From assembly GCF_003713065.1 (NCBI RefSeq), contig NZ_CP033433.1, forward strand, positions 3,969,001 to 4,033,000: 64,000 nt of DNA, written 5' to 3'. Positions within the stretch are counted from its first letter, which is position 1. Each line of letters begins with the position of its first letter. Both the position numbers and the translations under genes were made by a program. Source of the stretch: Cohnella candidum. GTDB lineage: Bacteria > Bacillota > Bacilli > Paenibacillales > Paenibacillaceae. The notes beneath the pieces are model-generated. The model was not told the DNA's origin, made no database searches, and saw only the letters and a list, made by a program, of their open reading frames with translations. Shown piece by piece: positions 50,930 to 60,580 of the stretch.

Positions 50930-53900
50930 TTAGATCGGCGGAGTACACCACTGATCCAGCACCCGCTTCACTTCCCCCGCCGAGATCGGTTTGCCGATAA
51001 AATCTTGCATGCCTGCGGCCAGACATGCCTCCCTGTCTTCGCTGCGGGCGAACGCGGTTACCGCTACCAGCACGGGAATCCGGTCGGCGGACAGCGTCTC
51101 CCTTATGCAGCGCGCTGCTGAGATGCCATCCATCAGGGGCATTTCAATATCCATGAATACGAGATCGTAGTGATTGCGCTGTACCGCCTGCACCGCTTCT
51201 TTGCCGTTCTGGACGACGTCCACCGCGCAACCTGTTTTCTCCAGCATCCGTGCGAGCAATCTTTGGTTGACGTGCGTGTCTTCAGCGATCAGGATCCGCA
51301 AAGTCTGTATTCGGCTTCCGGCAGAGGAATCCATCTCGGCGGCTTCGGCCGATGTCGCATTCTCTTCGCTTGTCGGTTCAACCGCTTCATCTCCACGTTC
51401 GGTTATCAGAATGAATCGGAAAGCGGAGCCTTCCCCTTCCAAGCTCTCTACGGAAATGCTTCCGCCCATGAGTTCCACCAGCTTCTTGCATATCGACAAG
51501 CCCAGTCCGGTGCCCCCGTATTTTCGGTTAAGTGAGGGATGGAGCTGGGTAAACGGTTGGAACAGATGATCCAGCTTTGCCGCCGGAATTCCGATGCCGG
51601 TATCTTTCACTTCGATCTGAATGGCAAACTGACCTAAGTCCCTCCGTGAGATCAAATCGACGGTAATCCGGATGCTGCCGCGTTCGGTAAACTTCACCGC
51701 GTTGCCGACTAAATTGACGAGTACCTGCCAGAGCCGCGAAGAATCCCCCATGACATAATGGGGAATCGCCGGATCGGCACGGCTGGACAGGGAGACGCCT
51801 TTCTCCGCCGCCTTGCTGGAGAATAGCTCCGCGACTTGGCCGACCACGTGCCGGATATCGACGGGCTCCCGCCTGATCTCCATTTTTCCCGCCTCGATTT
51901 TGCTCAAATCCAGGATCTCGTTCAAAATCTGCATTAAAGCTTCACCGCTGGTCCGGATCATCTCCGCGTAATCCTGCTGTTCTTCATTGAGAGGAGTATC
52001 CAGCAGCAAATCCGTCATCCCTATGACTCCGTTCATCGGGGTGCGCAGTTCGTGGCTCACGATCGCCAGGAATTCCGATTTGGCCGAATCGGCCTTTTCC
52101 GCGGACTCTTTGGCTCGGATGATCTCCTTTTCGCCGGTGATGTCGCGAAACACGACAACGGCGCCTTTGATCTGCCCGTGATCGAGAATCGGAGTGACCC
52201 GGTATTCCGAGAGGAAGCTTGAGCCATCCGTTCTCCAAGTGAATTCCTCGGGGATATAGCGCGGTTGGCCGTCCCGGATGGTTTGCAGAACCGGAGATTC
52301 TTCCGGACGGTAAGGGATGCCGTCAGCCCTGGAATACGCAAGGAGTTCCCGGTAATTTTTACGGAGGAATTGATCGGCCCCATAACCTAATATGGCGGCT
52401 CCGGCCGGGTTGATGAACGTGATGTTCCCATCCTCATCAAGTCCGAATATTCCCTCCGAAACCGAATTCAAGATCAGGGATCGCTCATCGTTAAGCTTCT
52501 CGATTTGTTCCATGTAACGTTTGCGTTCGGTAATGTCGACGGTGATGCCGTAAACCCCGACGACCTCGCCGTCTACCACGATCGGAATGTTCGTGGAATT
52601 TATTTCCACGTCATGGCCGTCTTTGTGAAGGATGGTCAGATCATAGCTCTGCGGCTCTCCCTGCTTGGCCAATTCGAAATTTCGGATCGTCCTGTCCAAA
52701 TCCTTCGGATGAACGAGGGGACCCCAATACTTTCCGATCAGCTCTTCCAAGGTATATCCGGTAATTTTCTCGAGGTTCGCGTTCGCGGTCAAATAATCCC
52801 CGTTGAGTTTCATGGAGTATACGGCGGCGGGGTTGTTGTCGAATAACGATTTATACCTCTGCTCGCTCTCCTCCAACTGGCGTTGGTATTCTTTTCTTTC
52901 CGTAATGTCGCGGGTAATGGCCACGATCTCCCTGAACTCGCCGGTATCCGGATCGACCGTGTACCTTCCGGAGCTCTCTACCCAGATAAACCGTCCGTCC
53001 TTACGCTTGATCCGATAATCGACGGTATAGGCATCCGCCTTCAACTGCTGTTCGATCAAGTAATCATTAACGCGCTGCACGTCGTCGGGATGGAAATAGT
53101 CGTAAGCGCTGGTTCCCGTGAGTTCAGCGGGATGATAGCCGAGCAGCTTCAACGCGGAAGGTGAAGCGTAGAGATATTCCGCGCGTTTATCGGCAGAATG
53201 TCGGGATATGAAGTCCAGCGAGTTTTCGGAAATCAAGCGGTATTGCCGTTCGCTTTCCCGGAGCTGTCCTTCCATCCGTTTGCGTTCCGTAATATCGACG
53301 ACCGTGCCCGCGAGCTTGTCGATCCGGCCGTTTTCATCGCGCATGGATTTTCCGAGCGCATGGATGATGCGTATTTGACCATCCGGTTGGACGATGCGGA
53401 ATTCCCAATCATAAGAACCACCCTCTAGAGCGAGTTGGAACATGGCTCGCATCCGTTCACGGTCGTCCGGATGGATGCACGCCAGGTAACGATCGAAATC
53501 CGCTTCGCTCTGAGTAAGACGGTAGCTGAATATCCGTCGCATCTCTTCCGTGCAAGTAAAACGGTTATGAAGGACATCCCATTCCCACGATCCGATTTTC
53601 GCGATTCGCTGGGACTCGGCAAGCATATCTTCATTTCGTTTGCGTTCCGTGATGTCGCGTCCGATGCCGATAATCCGTTCCACTTCGCCGACCGCATCCC
53701 TCAAAATATGGAAGGCGGTTTCAAACCAAACGTAGTGCCCCGTTTTGTGCCTGACCCGGCAAATCCATAGGTCTTGATCCGTGAAGCTGCGCGATGCCGC
53801 TTCCCGCAAGTCGTCGGGATGGTAAAAAGCCAAGTTGTTTCGACCGACAACCTCACTCTGTTCGTACCCGAGCACGGGTTCTATGGAAGGGCTGCAGTAT

Positions 53901-54385
53901 CGGGTAATCCCGTCCGGCGTACTCACCGTGATGAGATCCTGCGTATTTTCGAAAATGAGATTGTACATCGCTTGGTCGTTCAGGACTTTCTGTTCCGCCT
54001 CTTTACGGGCCGTGATATCGATGTATTGAACGATCAGGAACTCAGGCTTACGCGTGCCTTCTTCCCGAACCAGGGAAAGATGGACGGATACCCATAAAAC
54101 CGAGCCGTCCTTCCGGAGATAACGCCTGTCGTAGGAAAAAACATGTTCTTCGTCGATGAAGGTTTCTAAAATGCGGCTGTGGTCGATATCCAAATCGTCC
54201 GGATGCGAGAATTGTTTGTCATGCATAGACAACAATTCTTCTTCCGTATAACCAAGCATGCGACACAACGCCCCATTGACCCGGATCCACCGCCCGTCAT
54301 CCGGGGCTGCGACGGCGATGCCGATCGGTGCATGCCGATAAATATGCTCAAAAATCGAGGGATGGCCAACGCAGGCGTCTGTCAT
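50930..54385 (-). CDS. Six-PAS hybrid sensor histidine kinase
   Basis: Cytoplasmic hybrid kinase of 1151 residues without membrane helices. Six PAS domains, each ended by a VxDITERK-type motif, fill about residues 10-760. A HisKA domain follows (SHELRTPMNGVIGMTDLLL, the phosphoacceptor His), then HATPase (LVNLVGNAVKFTERG, DTGIGIP, GGTGLGLSICKKLVEL) and a C-terminal receiver (VFMDIEMPLMDG with phosphoacceptor Asp). ATG follows AAGGGGAGC. No response regulator gene is adjacent, so its output partner is elsewhere. Multi-PAS kinases often combine redox, light or ligand inputs. Confidence 0.92.
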   Translation of the reverse strand: MTDACVGHPSIFEHIYRHAPIGIAVAAPDDGRWIRVNGALCRMLGYTEEELLSMHDKQFSHPDDLDIDHSRILETFIDEEHVFSYDRRYLRKDGSVLWVSVHLSLVREEGTRKPEFLIVQYIDITARKEAEQKVLNDQAMYNLIFENTQDLITVSTPDGITRYCSPSIEPVLGYEQSEVVGRNNLAFYHPDDLREAASRSFTDQDLWICRVRHKTGHYVWFETAFHILRDAVGEVERIIGIGRDITERKRNEDMLAESQRIAKIGSWEWDVLHNRFTCTEEMRRIFSYRLTQSEADFDRYLACIHPDDRERMRAMFQLALEGGSYDWEFRIVQPDGQIRIIHALGKSMRDENGRIDKLAGTVVDITERKRMEGQLRESERQYRLISENSLDFISRHSADKRAEYLYASPSALKLLGYHPAELTGTSAYDYFHPDDVQRVNDYLIEQQLKADAYTVDYRIKRKDGRFIWVESSGRYTVDPDTGEFREIVAITRDITERKEYQRQLEESEQRYKSLFDNNPAAVYSMKLNGDYLTANANLEKITGYTLEELIGKYWGPLVHPKDLDRTIRNFELAKQGEPQSYDLTILHKDGHDVEINSTNIPIVVDGEVVGVYGITVDITERKRYMEQIEKLNDERSLILNSVSEGIFGLDEDGNITFINPAGAAILGYGADQFLRKNYRELLAYSRADGIPYRPEESPVLQTIRDGQPRYIPEEFTWRTDGSSFLSEYRVTPILDHGQIKGAVVVFRDITGEKEIIRAKESAEKADSAKSEFLAIVSHELRTPMNGVIGMTDLLLDTPLNEEQQDYAEMIRTSGEALMQILNEILDLSKIEAGKMEIRREPVDIRHVVGQVAELFSSKAAEKGVSLSSRADPAIPHYVMGDSSRLWQVLVNLVGNAVKFTERGSIRITVDLISRRDLGQFAIQIEVKDTGIGIPAAKLDHLFQPFTQLHPSLNRKYGGTGLGLSICKKLVELMGGSISVESLEGEGSAFRFILITERGDEAVEPTSEENATSAEAAEMDSSAGSRIQTLRILIAEDTHVNQRLLARMLEKTGCAVDVVQNGKEAVQAVQRNHYDLVFMDIEMPLMDGISAARCIRETLSADRIPVLVAVTAFARSEDREACLAAGMQDFIGKPISAGEVKRVLDQWCTPPI

Positions 54386-54539
54386 TTTTGCTCCCCTTCT
54401 CATTTTACAACCTAACTATATTCTATAAACCTTTGGGCCCGGTTTGAAACAGCGGCGGGAAAACGAAGGAATTCCGAAGGAATGTCCATGTTAATTTTTC
54501 TTCCACCTTCCCCCAAAAATATAATTTGCGTCATAATAG

Positions 54540-54569
54540 TTGACATACAATTCAGTTGCACCCTATAAT
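54540..54569 (+). promoter_or_regulatory. Promoter of the nitrate operon
   Basis: TTGACA (54540-54545) and TATAAT (54564-54569), 18 bp apart: a consensus sigma-A promoter about 175 bp upstream of the transporter ATG. Confidence 0.8.
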
Positions 54570-54648
54570 ATCCCTAAATCACATGCCGTTTCACCCCTAT
54601 TTCAACCGAATACGGAAGGGCACAAGGGCGTGCCCGCACCTGGCAATG

Positions 54649-54690
54649 AAGCCGGAAGCCGTCGAGTCATCGACTGCCTCCGGCTTTTCT
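54649..54690 (+). terminator. Terminator-like hairpin in the nitrate operon leader
   Basis: Stem AAGCCGGA / TCCGGCTT with an inner GTCGA/TCGAC stem, followed by TTTTCT. It lies between the promoter at 54540 and the transporter ATG. A smaller hairpin GGGCAC / GTGCCC (about 54618-54635) lies just before it. Confidence 0.65.
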
Positions 54691-54743
54691 GTTGCTTCTG
54701 AAACATTTACATGACCGTTCCAAACCGGAGAGGAGAATGCGAA

Positions 54744-55976
54744 ATGAAAAAACAAGGGTTTTTGCAAGCCGGACACAAGCCGTCGTTGTTCAGCGCGTTT
54801 CTGTACTTTGACGTCAGCTTCATGGTGTGGGTCATGATGGGACCCCTCGCGGTCATCATCATGAACGACTTCGACATGACGGCGGTCCAGAAAGCGAATC
54901 TCGTGGCGCTCCCGACGCTCGGCGGCTCCATCTTGAGGCTGGTGCTCGGATACTTGACCGACCGCATCGGACCCAAACGCACCGGGCAGCTTGGCCTGCT
55001 GCTGACCATGGTGCCGCTCGTGTGGGCATGGCTCTTCGCCAACAGCCTGAGCAGCCTGTACGTCATCGCGCTGCTGCTCGGGATCGCGGGCGCCAGCTTC
55101 GCCGCCGCCCTTCCGTTGGCAAGCCGCTGGTATCCGCCGCAATATCAGGGCCTGGCCATGGGGATCGCCGGAGCCGGCAACAGCGGGACGATCTTCGCGA
55201 CGCTGTTCGCCAACCGGATCGCCAACTCCTTCGGCGATTGGCATCCCGTGTTCGGCCTGGCTCTCATTCCGATCACCATCGTCTTCATCGTGTTCTCCCT
55301 GCTGGCCAAAGACAGCCCGCAGCAACCCGCTCCGCTTAAGATCGCCGATTACGGCCGCGTGTTCCGTTTCCGCGACACCTGGCTGTTCTGCCTGCTGTAC
55401 AGCGTCACCTTCGGCGGATTCGTAGGCATGTCCACGTACCTGACCATTTTCTTCAACACCCAATACGGGCTGTCGGCCGTCCGTGCCGCCGACTTCACGA
55501 CGATCTGCGTTATCGGGGGCAGCTTCTTCCGTCCGGTGGGCGGTTGGCTGGCCGACCGGCTCGGCGGCATCCGCATGCTGATCATGCTCTACGCCGGGGT
55601 AAGCGTGTTGCTGTTCGCCATTTCGTCGCTCCCGTCTCTCAGCCTCATTATCGCGCTCCTGTTCGTCATGATGATGATGCTGGGCATGGGCAACGGGGCC
55701 GTATTCCAGCTCGTTCCGCAGCGATTCCGCAAGGAAATCGGCATCATGACCGGCATCGTCGGCGCCGCGGGCGGCTTGGGCGGCTACTTCCTGCCGAAAA
55801 TCCTCGGCACCATCAAGCAATCCGCCGGCAGCTACGCGCCGGGCTTCCTGATTCTTGCGGGAATCGCGATGCTGTGCGCCCTCATCGTGATCGCCGTGCA
55901 GAAGGATTGGAAAGCCACCTTCGTCGGCAACGGCGGCCGCGCCCAGGCGGCCGATGAGCTGACGGCTCAAGCTTAA
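54744..55976 (+). CDS. NarK/NasA-type nitrate transporter
   Basis: NNP-family major facilitator of 410 residues, twelve helices. Family motifs include LVLGYLTDRIGPKRTGQLGL (loop 2-3 signature), the nitrate signature GIAGAGNSGTIFATLFANRI and a second-half counterpart GAAGGLGGYFLPKI. It should bring nitrate into the cell. ATG follows GGAGAGGAG. The nitrate reductase starts 28 bp past its stop, so they are one operon. Confidence 0.92.
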   Translation: MKKQGFLQAGHKPSLFSAFLYFDVSFMVWVMMGPLAVIIMNDFDMTAVQKANLVALPTLGGSILRLVLGYLTDRIGPKRTGQLGLLLTMVPLVWAWLFANSLSSLYVIALLLGIAGASFAAALPLASRWYPPQYQGLAMGIAGAGNSGTIFATLFANRIANSFGDWHPVFGLALIPITIVFIVFSLLAKDSPQQPAPLKIADYGRVFRFRDTWLFCLLYSVTFGGFVGMSTYLTIFFNTQYGLSAVRAADFTTICVIGGSFFRPVGGWLADRLGGIRMLIMLYAGVSVLLFAISSLPSLSLIIALLFVMMMMLGMGNGAVFQLVPQRFRKEIGIMTGIVGAAGGLGGYFLPKILGTIKQSAGSYAPGFLILAGIAMLCALIVIAVQKDWKATFVGNGGRAQAADELTAQA

Positions 55977-56004
55977 CACCGACAATAAGAGGAGGCCGAG
56001 TTCC

Positions 56005-58152
56005 ATGCCTGACGACATCCGAGAGCCGGAAGGAACCCGGTTCCCCTTGCGCTCCCACTGCTGCTTCTGCAGCATGCAATGCGGCATCGAATTGACCCCG
56101 AACCCAGACGCCTCCGGCAATGGTTGGACCGTCAAAGCCAGCCAAGACTTCCCCGTCGCCACCGGCCGCCTCTGCCAGAAGGGATTCAACGTGCTTGAGC
56201 ACGCCTTTCATCCCGATCGGATCCGTCGCCCGTTGTACCGAGAACGAACAACGGAAGGCCTGTCCGCCGGAGAATGGAGCCCGCGCGGCTGGGCGGTCGC
56301 GCTGGATGACATCGCGGACCGAATCAAGGACATCCAATCCCGGTATGGCGCTGATGCTGTGGCCATGTTCGGCGGGGGATCGCTGACCAACGAGCTGTGT
56401 TACCTGATGGGCAAGTTTGCTCGGGTCGCCTTGCGGACTCGGTACATCGACTACAACGGCCGCTTCTGTATGTCCTCTGCGGCGGCGGCCCAAAATCAAG
56501 CCTTCGGCATTGACCGGGGCTTGAACTTTCCGCTCGATGAAATCCCGTCTGCCCGCTATATCATTCTGGCCGGCACGAACGTAGCGGAATGCCAGCCTAC
56601 GATGATGCCCTACTTGCTTGCAGCCAAGAAGCAGGGGGCGGTCATCGTGACGATCGACCCCCGCAATTCGATGACGTCCAAAATCGCCGACATCCACATC
56701 AGGCTGCAGCCGGGTTTCGACTCAGTGCTGACGAACGCGCTGCTTCACGTCATTTTGGAAGAGAAACTGTATGACAGCAGCTTCGTCTCGGACAGAACGA
56801 GCGGGTTGGATGAAGTCAGGGAAGCGGTCAAGGATTTCCCGCCCGCTCAGGTCGAGCGCTACACCGGCATTCCGGAGGAAGTCATTCGGGGCGTGGCGAG
56901 AGGCTTTGCGCGCGCGGAAACGGGCATCGTGCTGACGGCTCGCGGGCTGGAGCAGCAAATCAACGGCGTCGAGCACACGTTAAACTACATCAACCTGTGC
57001 CTCTTGACCGGTAAAATCGGACGCCCCGGCTGCGGCTTCGGCACGATCACCGGCCAAGCGAACGGCCAAGGCGGCCGCGAGCATGGTCAGAAAGCCGATC
57101 AACTGCCCGGCTATCGGTCCATCGAAGACCCGGAAGCCCGCCGCCACGTGGCCGGCGTCTGGGGTGTCGACCCCGACACCTTGCCCGGCAAAGGCGTATC
57201 GGCTTACGAACTGTTCGGCAAAATCGAGAGCGGGGAAATCAAGGCGCTGATCGTGCTCGGCTCCAATCCGGTTGTCTCAAGCCCGAACGCGAATCGGGTC
57301 AAGGAAGCGATGCAAAAGCTGGAACTGTGCGTCGTCATCGACCTGTTCGAGACGGAGACGTCCGCTTACGCGGATTGGCTGCTGCCCGGCTCCTCCTTCC
57401 TGGAGACCGAGGGGACGTTGACCAACCTGGAAGGCCGCGTGTTCCACCGCCCGAGGGCTTTGGACAAACCGGCGGGCGGCATGGAAGATTACGAAATCCT
57501 GTGCGCGCTCACGGAGCGGCTGGGGGCGGGTGAGTATTTCCGTTATACCGGAAGCGAAGAAATCTTCAACGAGCTGGCGCGGGCTTCGAAGGGCGGGAAG
57601 GCCGACTACAGCGGCCTCACGTACGAGAGGCTGATCCGGGAAAAGGGGCTGTTCTGGCCGATTCCTTCAACCGATCATGGAGGGACGCCGAGAATGTTCG
57701 AGCAGTCGTTCCATCACCCGGACGGCAAAGCGAAGCTTCGGGGCATCAAACCGGGGAAACCGGCGGAAACGACCGATTCCGCGTACCCGTATCTGCTGAC
57801 GACCGGGAGGGTCGGCAGCCATTACCTCAGCGGCGCGCAAACCCGGCGGACCGAGGGCTTGATGAAGAAAAATCCGGTCCCGCTGGCGGAAATCCACCCC
57901 TCGCTCGCCGAGAAGCTGAAACTCGGCTTGAACGATAAGATCCGCATTGCGTCGCGGCGGGGATCCGCGGTGTTCACGTACAAAATCACGTCGGACATCC
58001 ATCCGACGACGGTGTTCGTTCCGTTCCACTGGGGCGGCGAACAATCGGTTAACGTATTGACCTCCGATGCCCTGCACCCCATCAGCCGGATGCCGGAGTT
58101 CAAAATCTCCGCGATCCGGGTGGAACGGGTGAAGGCGGCGGAGCCGTCTTAA
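56005..58152 (+). CDS. nasC: Assimilatory nitrate reductase catalytic subunit
   Basis: Molybdopterin oxidoreductase of 715 residues, similar to B. subtilis NasC. The N-terminal [4Fe-4S] motif is C19-x2-C22-x3-C26 with C57 in GRLCQKG. Molybdopterin-binding segments follow: LTGKIGRPGCGFGTITGQAN, VLGSNPVVSSPN and the C-terminal LLTTGRVGSHYLSGAQTRRT. It reduces nitrate to nitrite in the cytoplasm. No NasB-like electron-transfer subunit or nitrite reductase follows here; these must be elsewhere. Confidence 0.93.
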   Translation: MPDDIREPEGTRFPLRSHCCFCSMQCGIELTPNPDASGNGWTVKASQDFPVATGRLCQKGFNVLEHAFHPDRIRRPLYRERTTEGLSAGEWSPRGWAVALDDIADRIKDIQSRYGADAVAMFGGGSLTNELCYLMGKFARVALRTRYIDYNGRFCMSSAAAAQNQAFGIDRGLNFPLDEIPSARYIILAGTNVAECQPTMMPYLLAAKKQGAVIVTIDPRNSMTSKIADIHIRLQPGFDSVLTNALLHVILEEKLYDSSFVSDRTSGLDEVREAVKDFPPAQVERYTGIPEEVIRGVARGFARAETGIVLTARGLEQQINGVEHTLNYINLCLLTGKIGRPGCGFGTITGQANGQGGREHGQKADQLPGYRSIEDPEARRHVAGVWGVDPDTLPGKGVSAYELFGKIESGEIKALIVLGSNPVVSSPNANRVKEAMQKLELCVVIDLFETETSAYADWLLPGSSFLETEGTLTNLEGRVFHRPRALDKPAGGMEDYEILCALTERLGAGEYFRYTGSEEIFNELARASKGGKADYSGLTYERLIREKGLFWPIPSTDHGGTPRMFEQSFHHPDGKAKLRGIKPGKPAETTDSAYPYLLTTGRVGSHYLSGAQTRRTEGLMKKNPVPLAEIHPSLAEKLKLGLNDKIRIASRRGSAVFTYKITSDIHPTTVFVPFHWGGEQSVNVLTSDALHPISRMPEFKISAIRVERVKAAEPS

Positions 58153-58170
58153 AGGCCGCCATTCTTAACG

Positions 58171-58207
58171 AAAAAAGCGTTCGATCGCCATGATCGAACG
58201 CTTCGTT
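58171..58207. terminator. Bidirectional terminator
   Basis: Perfect stem AAGCGTTCGATC / GATCGAACGCTT with a short loop. Minus strand continues in six T residues and plus strand in CGTTGTT, ending the nucleotidase gene and the nitrate operon respectively. Confidence 0.85.
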
Positions 58208-58208
58208 G

Positions 58209-58733
58209 TTATTTCAGAAAATACGCCCGGACTTCCTGCCAGTCGTTCACGCGTACATACCCGGTCACATCCCGGTTATGAGGAGCCGAGAACAAGATTC
58301 CCTGCCCGCCGTACCCTTCGAAATGCCGCGCGTTGTCGTCGATCAGGTAGTCGGCCCGGATGATGCTTTTGTTCCCGCAGAACACGAAGTTCAATTCGTC
58401 CAGGAACCCGAAATGCTCCTTCAACCACTCGTATTTCGCGTTAAACGATGTCGGATACTCCATCGCCGCGGTGGTGATGAAAATTTCGTAACGCTCGCTG
58501 AGCTCCCGGATCACCTCTTGGCTGCCCGGCATGACGTCAAGATCGCGGAAGAAACCGGGATCGACCATGTAGCTCAGAATCCGTTCCACGAGGTGGGGCC
58601 GCAGCAGACGCAGCCGGGTGCCCATCAGGTCCTGAACGGTCAGATTCTCGCCGAACTCCTCGTTGAACAGACGCAGATGCTTCGTATTGAAATCGGCGAT
58701 GACTTCATCCATATCGATCGCGATTCGTTGCAT
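58209..58733 (-). CDS. 5'(3')-deoxyribonucleotidase-type HAD phosphatase
   Basis: HAD-superfamily phosphatase of 174 residues (NT5C family). The nucleophile motif is RIAIDMDEVIADFN (DxDxV near residues 6-10). Motif II is likely FITTAAMEYP, and DYLIDDNARH is motif IV. It dephosphorylates deoxynucleoside monophosphates by analogy. The ATG at 58733 is chosen although its GAGGAG site is about 11 bases away. It follows the helicase gene by 20 bp. Confidence 0.85.
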   Translation of the reverse strand: MQRIAIDMDEVIADFNTKHLRLFNEEFGENLTVQDLMGTRLRLLRPHLVERILSYMVDPGFFRDLDVMPGSQEVIRELSERYEIFITTAAMEYPTSFNAKYEWLKEHFGFLDELNFVFCGNKSIIRADYLIDDNARHFEGYGGQGILFSAPHNRDVTGYVRVNDWQEVRAYFLK

Positions 58734-58753
58734 CGTCGGACACGCTCCTCTAA

Positions 58754-59905
58754 TTAAGCTTTCGAGCCGACCATCGGGAAAGGGTGTTCCTTCACCTGCG
58801 GGATCGGTTTCTTCGTCAGCTTCTCGATGTCTTTGAGGTAAGGGAGCTCGTCCGTTTCGCAAAATGAGATCGCGGTTCCGCTGTTCCCCGCCCGGCCCGT
58901 ACGCCCGATTCGATGGACGTAGGTTTCCGGCACGTTGGGGAGGTTGTAGTTGATGACGTGCGACAGCTCGTCGATGTCGATTCCCCTGGCCGCGATGTCG
59001 GTGGCCACCAGGACGCGCGTCGTTCCGTTTTTAAAATTGTTCAGCGCCGTCTGGCGCGCGTTTTGCGACTTGTCTCCGTGAATGGCCTGCGCGGCGACGT
59101 TCGAGCGGTTCAGCCCCCGCGCGACGCGGTCCGCTCCGTGTTTGGTCCGGGTGAACACGAGCACCGATTCCATTTCCGGATGGTCCTTCAGCAGATGGTT
59201 CAGCAGGCTCATTTTGTTTTCCTTGTCGACCAGGTAGACGGATTGCTGAATCCGCTCCGCCGTGGAAGACACCGGGGTGATCTCCACTTTCACCGGGTCT
59301 TTAAGCAGCGTTCGAACCAGCTCGGAGATTTCCGGCGGCATCGTGGCGGAGAAAAAAAGCGTCTGCCGCTTGGCCGGAACTTTGGCGAGAATCTTCTTCA
59401 CGTCGTGAATGAAGCCCATGTCCAGCATCCGGTCGGCTTCGTCCAGAACGAGGATCTCCACATGCGAAAGATCGGCATGCTTCTGGTTCATCAGATCGAT
59501 CAGCCGCCCGGGCGTGGCGATCAGGATATCGGTGCCCTGCTGCAGCTCCCTCTCCTGCGGCGTTTGGGCAACGCCGCCGACGATGGCCAGGCAGCGGAGA
59601 TTGAGATTCCGGCTGTAGGCTTTCACGTTATCGGCGATTTGCAGGGCCAACTCCCTCGTCGGCGTCAAGATCAGGGAGCGGATGCGGCGGGGGCCATTCG
59701 GTTTACCCGGCTGGCTGAGTTTGTGGATAATCGGCAGCGAGAACGCGGCCGTCTTGCCCGTGCCGGTCTGCGCGCAGCCGAACACGTCCTTGCCCGCCAG
59801 CACGGCCGGAATCGCCTGCTCCTGGATAGGCGTCGGCTTCGCGTAATTCTCCTGTCGGAGGGCTTTCAGGATGGCGGGGTTCAATTTCAAATCTTCAAAA
59901 GTCAT
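58754..59905 (-). CDS. DEAD-box RNA helicase (RhlE-like)
   Basis: ATP-dependent RNA helicase of 383 residues, minimal core with hardly any C-terminal extension. Q motif with [11 protein letters not shown], walker [17 protein letters not shown], walker [16 protein letters not shown], and the C-terminal core with [10 protein letters not shown] and HRIGRTGR. Probably acts in RNA folding, ribosome assembly or cold adaptation. ATG preceded by AAGGAG. Confidence 0.95.
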   Translation of the reverse strand: MTFEDLKLNPAILKALRQENYAKPTPIQEQAIPAVLAGKDVFGCAQTGTGKTAAFSLPIIHKLSQPGKPNGPRRIRSLILTPTRELALQIADNVKAYSRNLNLRCLAIVGGVAQTPQERELQQGTDILIATPGRLIDLMNQKHADLSHVEILVLDEADRMLDMGFIHDVKKILAKVPAKRQTLFFSATMPPEISELVRTLLKDPVKVEITPVSSTAERIQQSVYLVDKENKMSLLNHLLKDHPEMESVLVFTRTKHGADRVARGLNRSNVAAQAIHGDKSQNARQTALNNFKNGTTRVLVATDIAARGIDIDELSHVINYNLPNVPETYVHRIGRTGRAGNSGTAISFCETDELPYLKDIEKLTKKPIPQVKEHPFPMVGSKA

Positions 59906-60044
59906 GAGTTCTCCTTGCGGATTCCATTCGTAATCCGTTTCTTTTTCTTGTTTCGCAGCAAAATACTACTGCCAGTATAGCATGTCCATCCCACGGAAAC
60001 CCGAAAATGAACGTGCAGTCGTGCAAATCGGAACTGGAGGCCTT

Positions 60045-60434
60045 TTAAACCTCCAATTCTTTGTTGTTCAGAACATTTTCCTCCAGCACCGCAAATTTAT
60101 CCCCGTATTCGCGGATGATGTGCCTCTCTCCCCAGGCGCACAAGGAATCCAAAATCGATCTCAGGCTCAAGCCGTACTCGCTCAGCTCATACTCCACCTT
60201 CGGCGGCACTTGATTATAGACGATCCGATTGATGATGCCGTCTTCCTCCAGCTCTCTGAGTTGCTGCGTCAGCATTTTCTGCGTGATGCCGGGCATCAGG
60301 CGCTTGAGATCGCTTGTCCTCTTCTTCCCGTGCGTCAGGTGGCACAGAATGACGCATTTCCACTTGCCGCCGATCACCTCGAGCGTCGCCTCGACGGAAA
60401 TGTTGTACTTTTTCACCGGAGCCGCTTTCGCCAT
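60045..60434 (-). CDS. ytcD: HxlR-family regulator
   Basis: Winged-helix repressor of 129 residues. IGGKWKCVILCHLTHGKKRT, LKRLMPGITQKMLTQQLREL and NQVPPKVEYELSEYG are HxlR hallmarks. The Cys in KWKCVIL is in the redox-sensing position known for YodB/YtcD. It is divergent from an MFS/AKR operon exactly as B. subtilis ytcD is from ytbDE. Confidence 0.88.
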   Translation of the reverse strand: MAKAAPVKKYNISVEATLEVIGGKWKCVILCHLTHGKKRTSDLKRLMPGITQKMLTQQLRELEEDGIINRIVYNQVPPKVEYELSEYGLSLRSILDSLCAWGERHIIREYGDKFAVLEENVLNNKELEV

Positions 60435-60473
60435 GCCATCCCTCTCCTTCCCTGATGTCCATGGGCACTTTTA

Positions 60474-60502
60474 AGTACCTATATTACAAAAAGGTGCGTA
60501 CT
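60474..60502. promoter_or_regulatory. Candidate YtcD operator
   Basis: AGTACCT (60474-60480) and AGGTGCGTACT (60492-60502) form an imperfect dyad in the divergent ytcD/ytbD region. Confidence 0.5.
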
Positions 60503-60580
60503 ATTCACGACTATCCTTATCGCTCATAATAGCACTCACCGGCCGGAAAGCACAGTATTAAATCCATGGGAGTGAGAGAG

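Noticed and set aside
54597..56189. A 530-residue open frame on the minus strand across the nitrate transporter
   Set aside because: Shadow of the narK and nasC genes; its product is a His/Glu/Arg-rich run with no family features.
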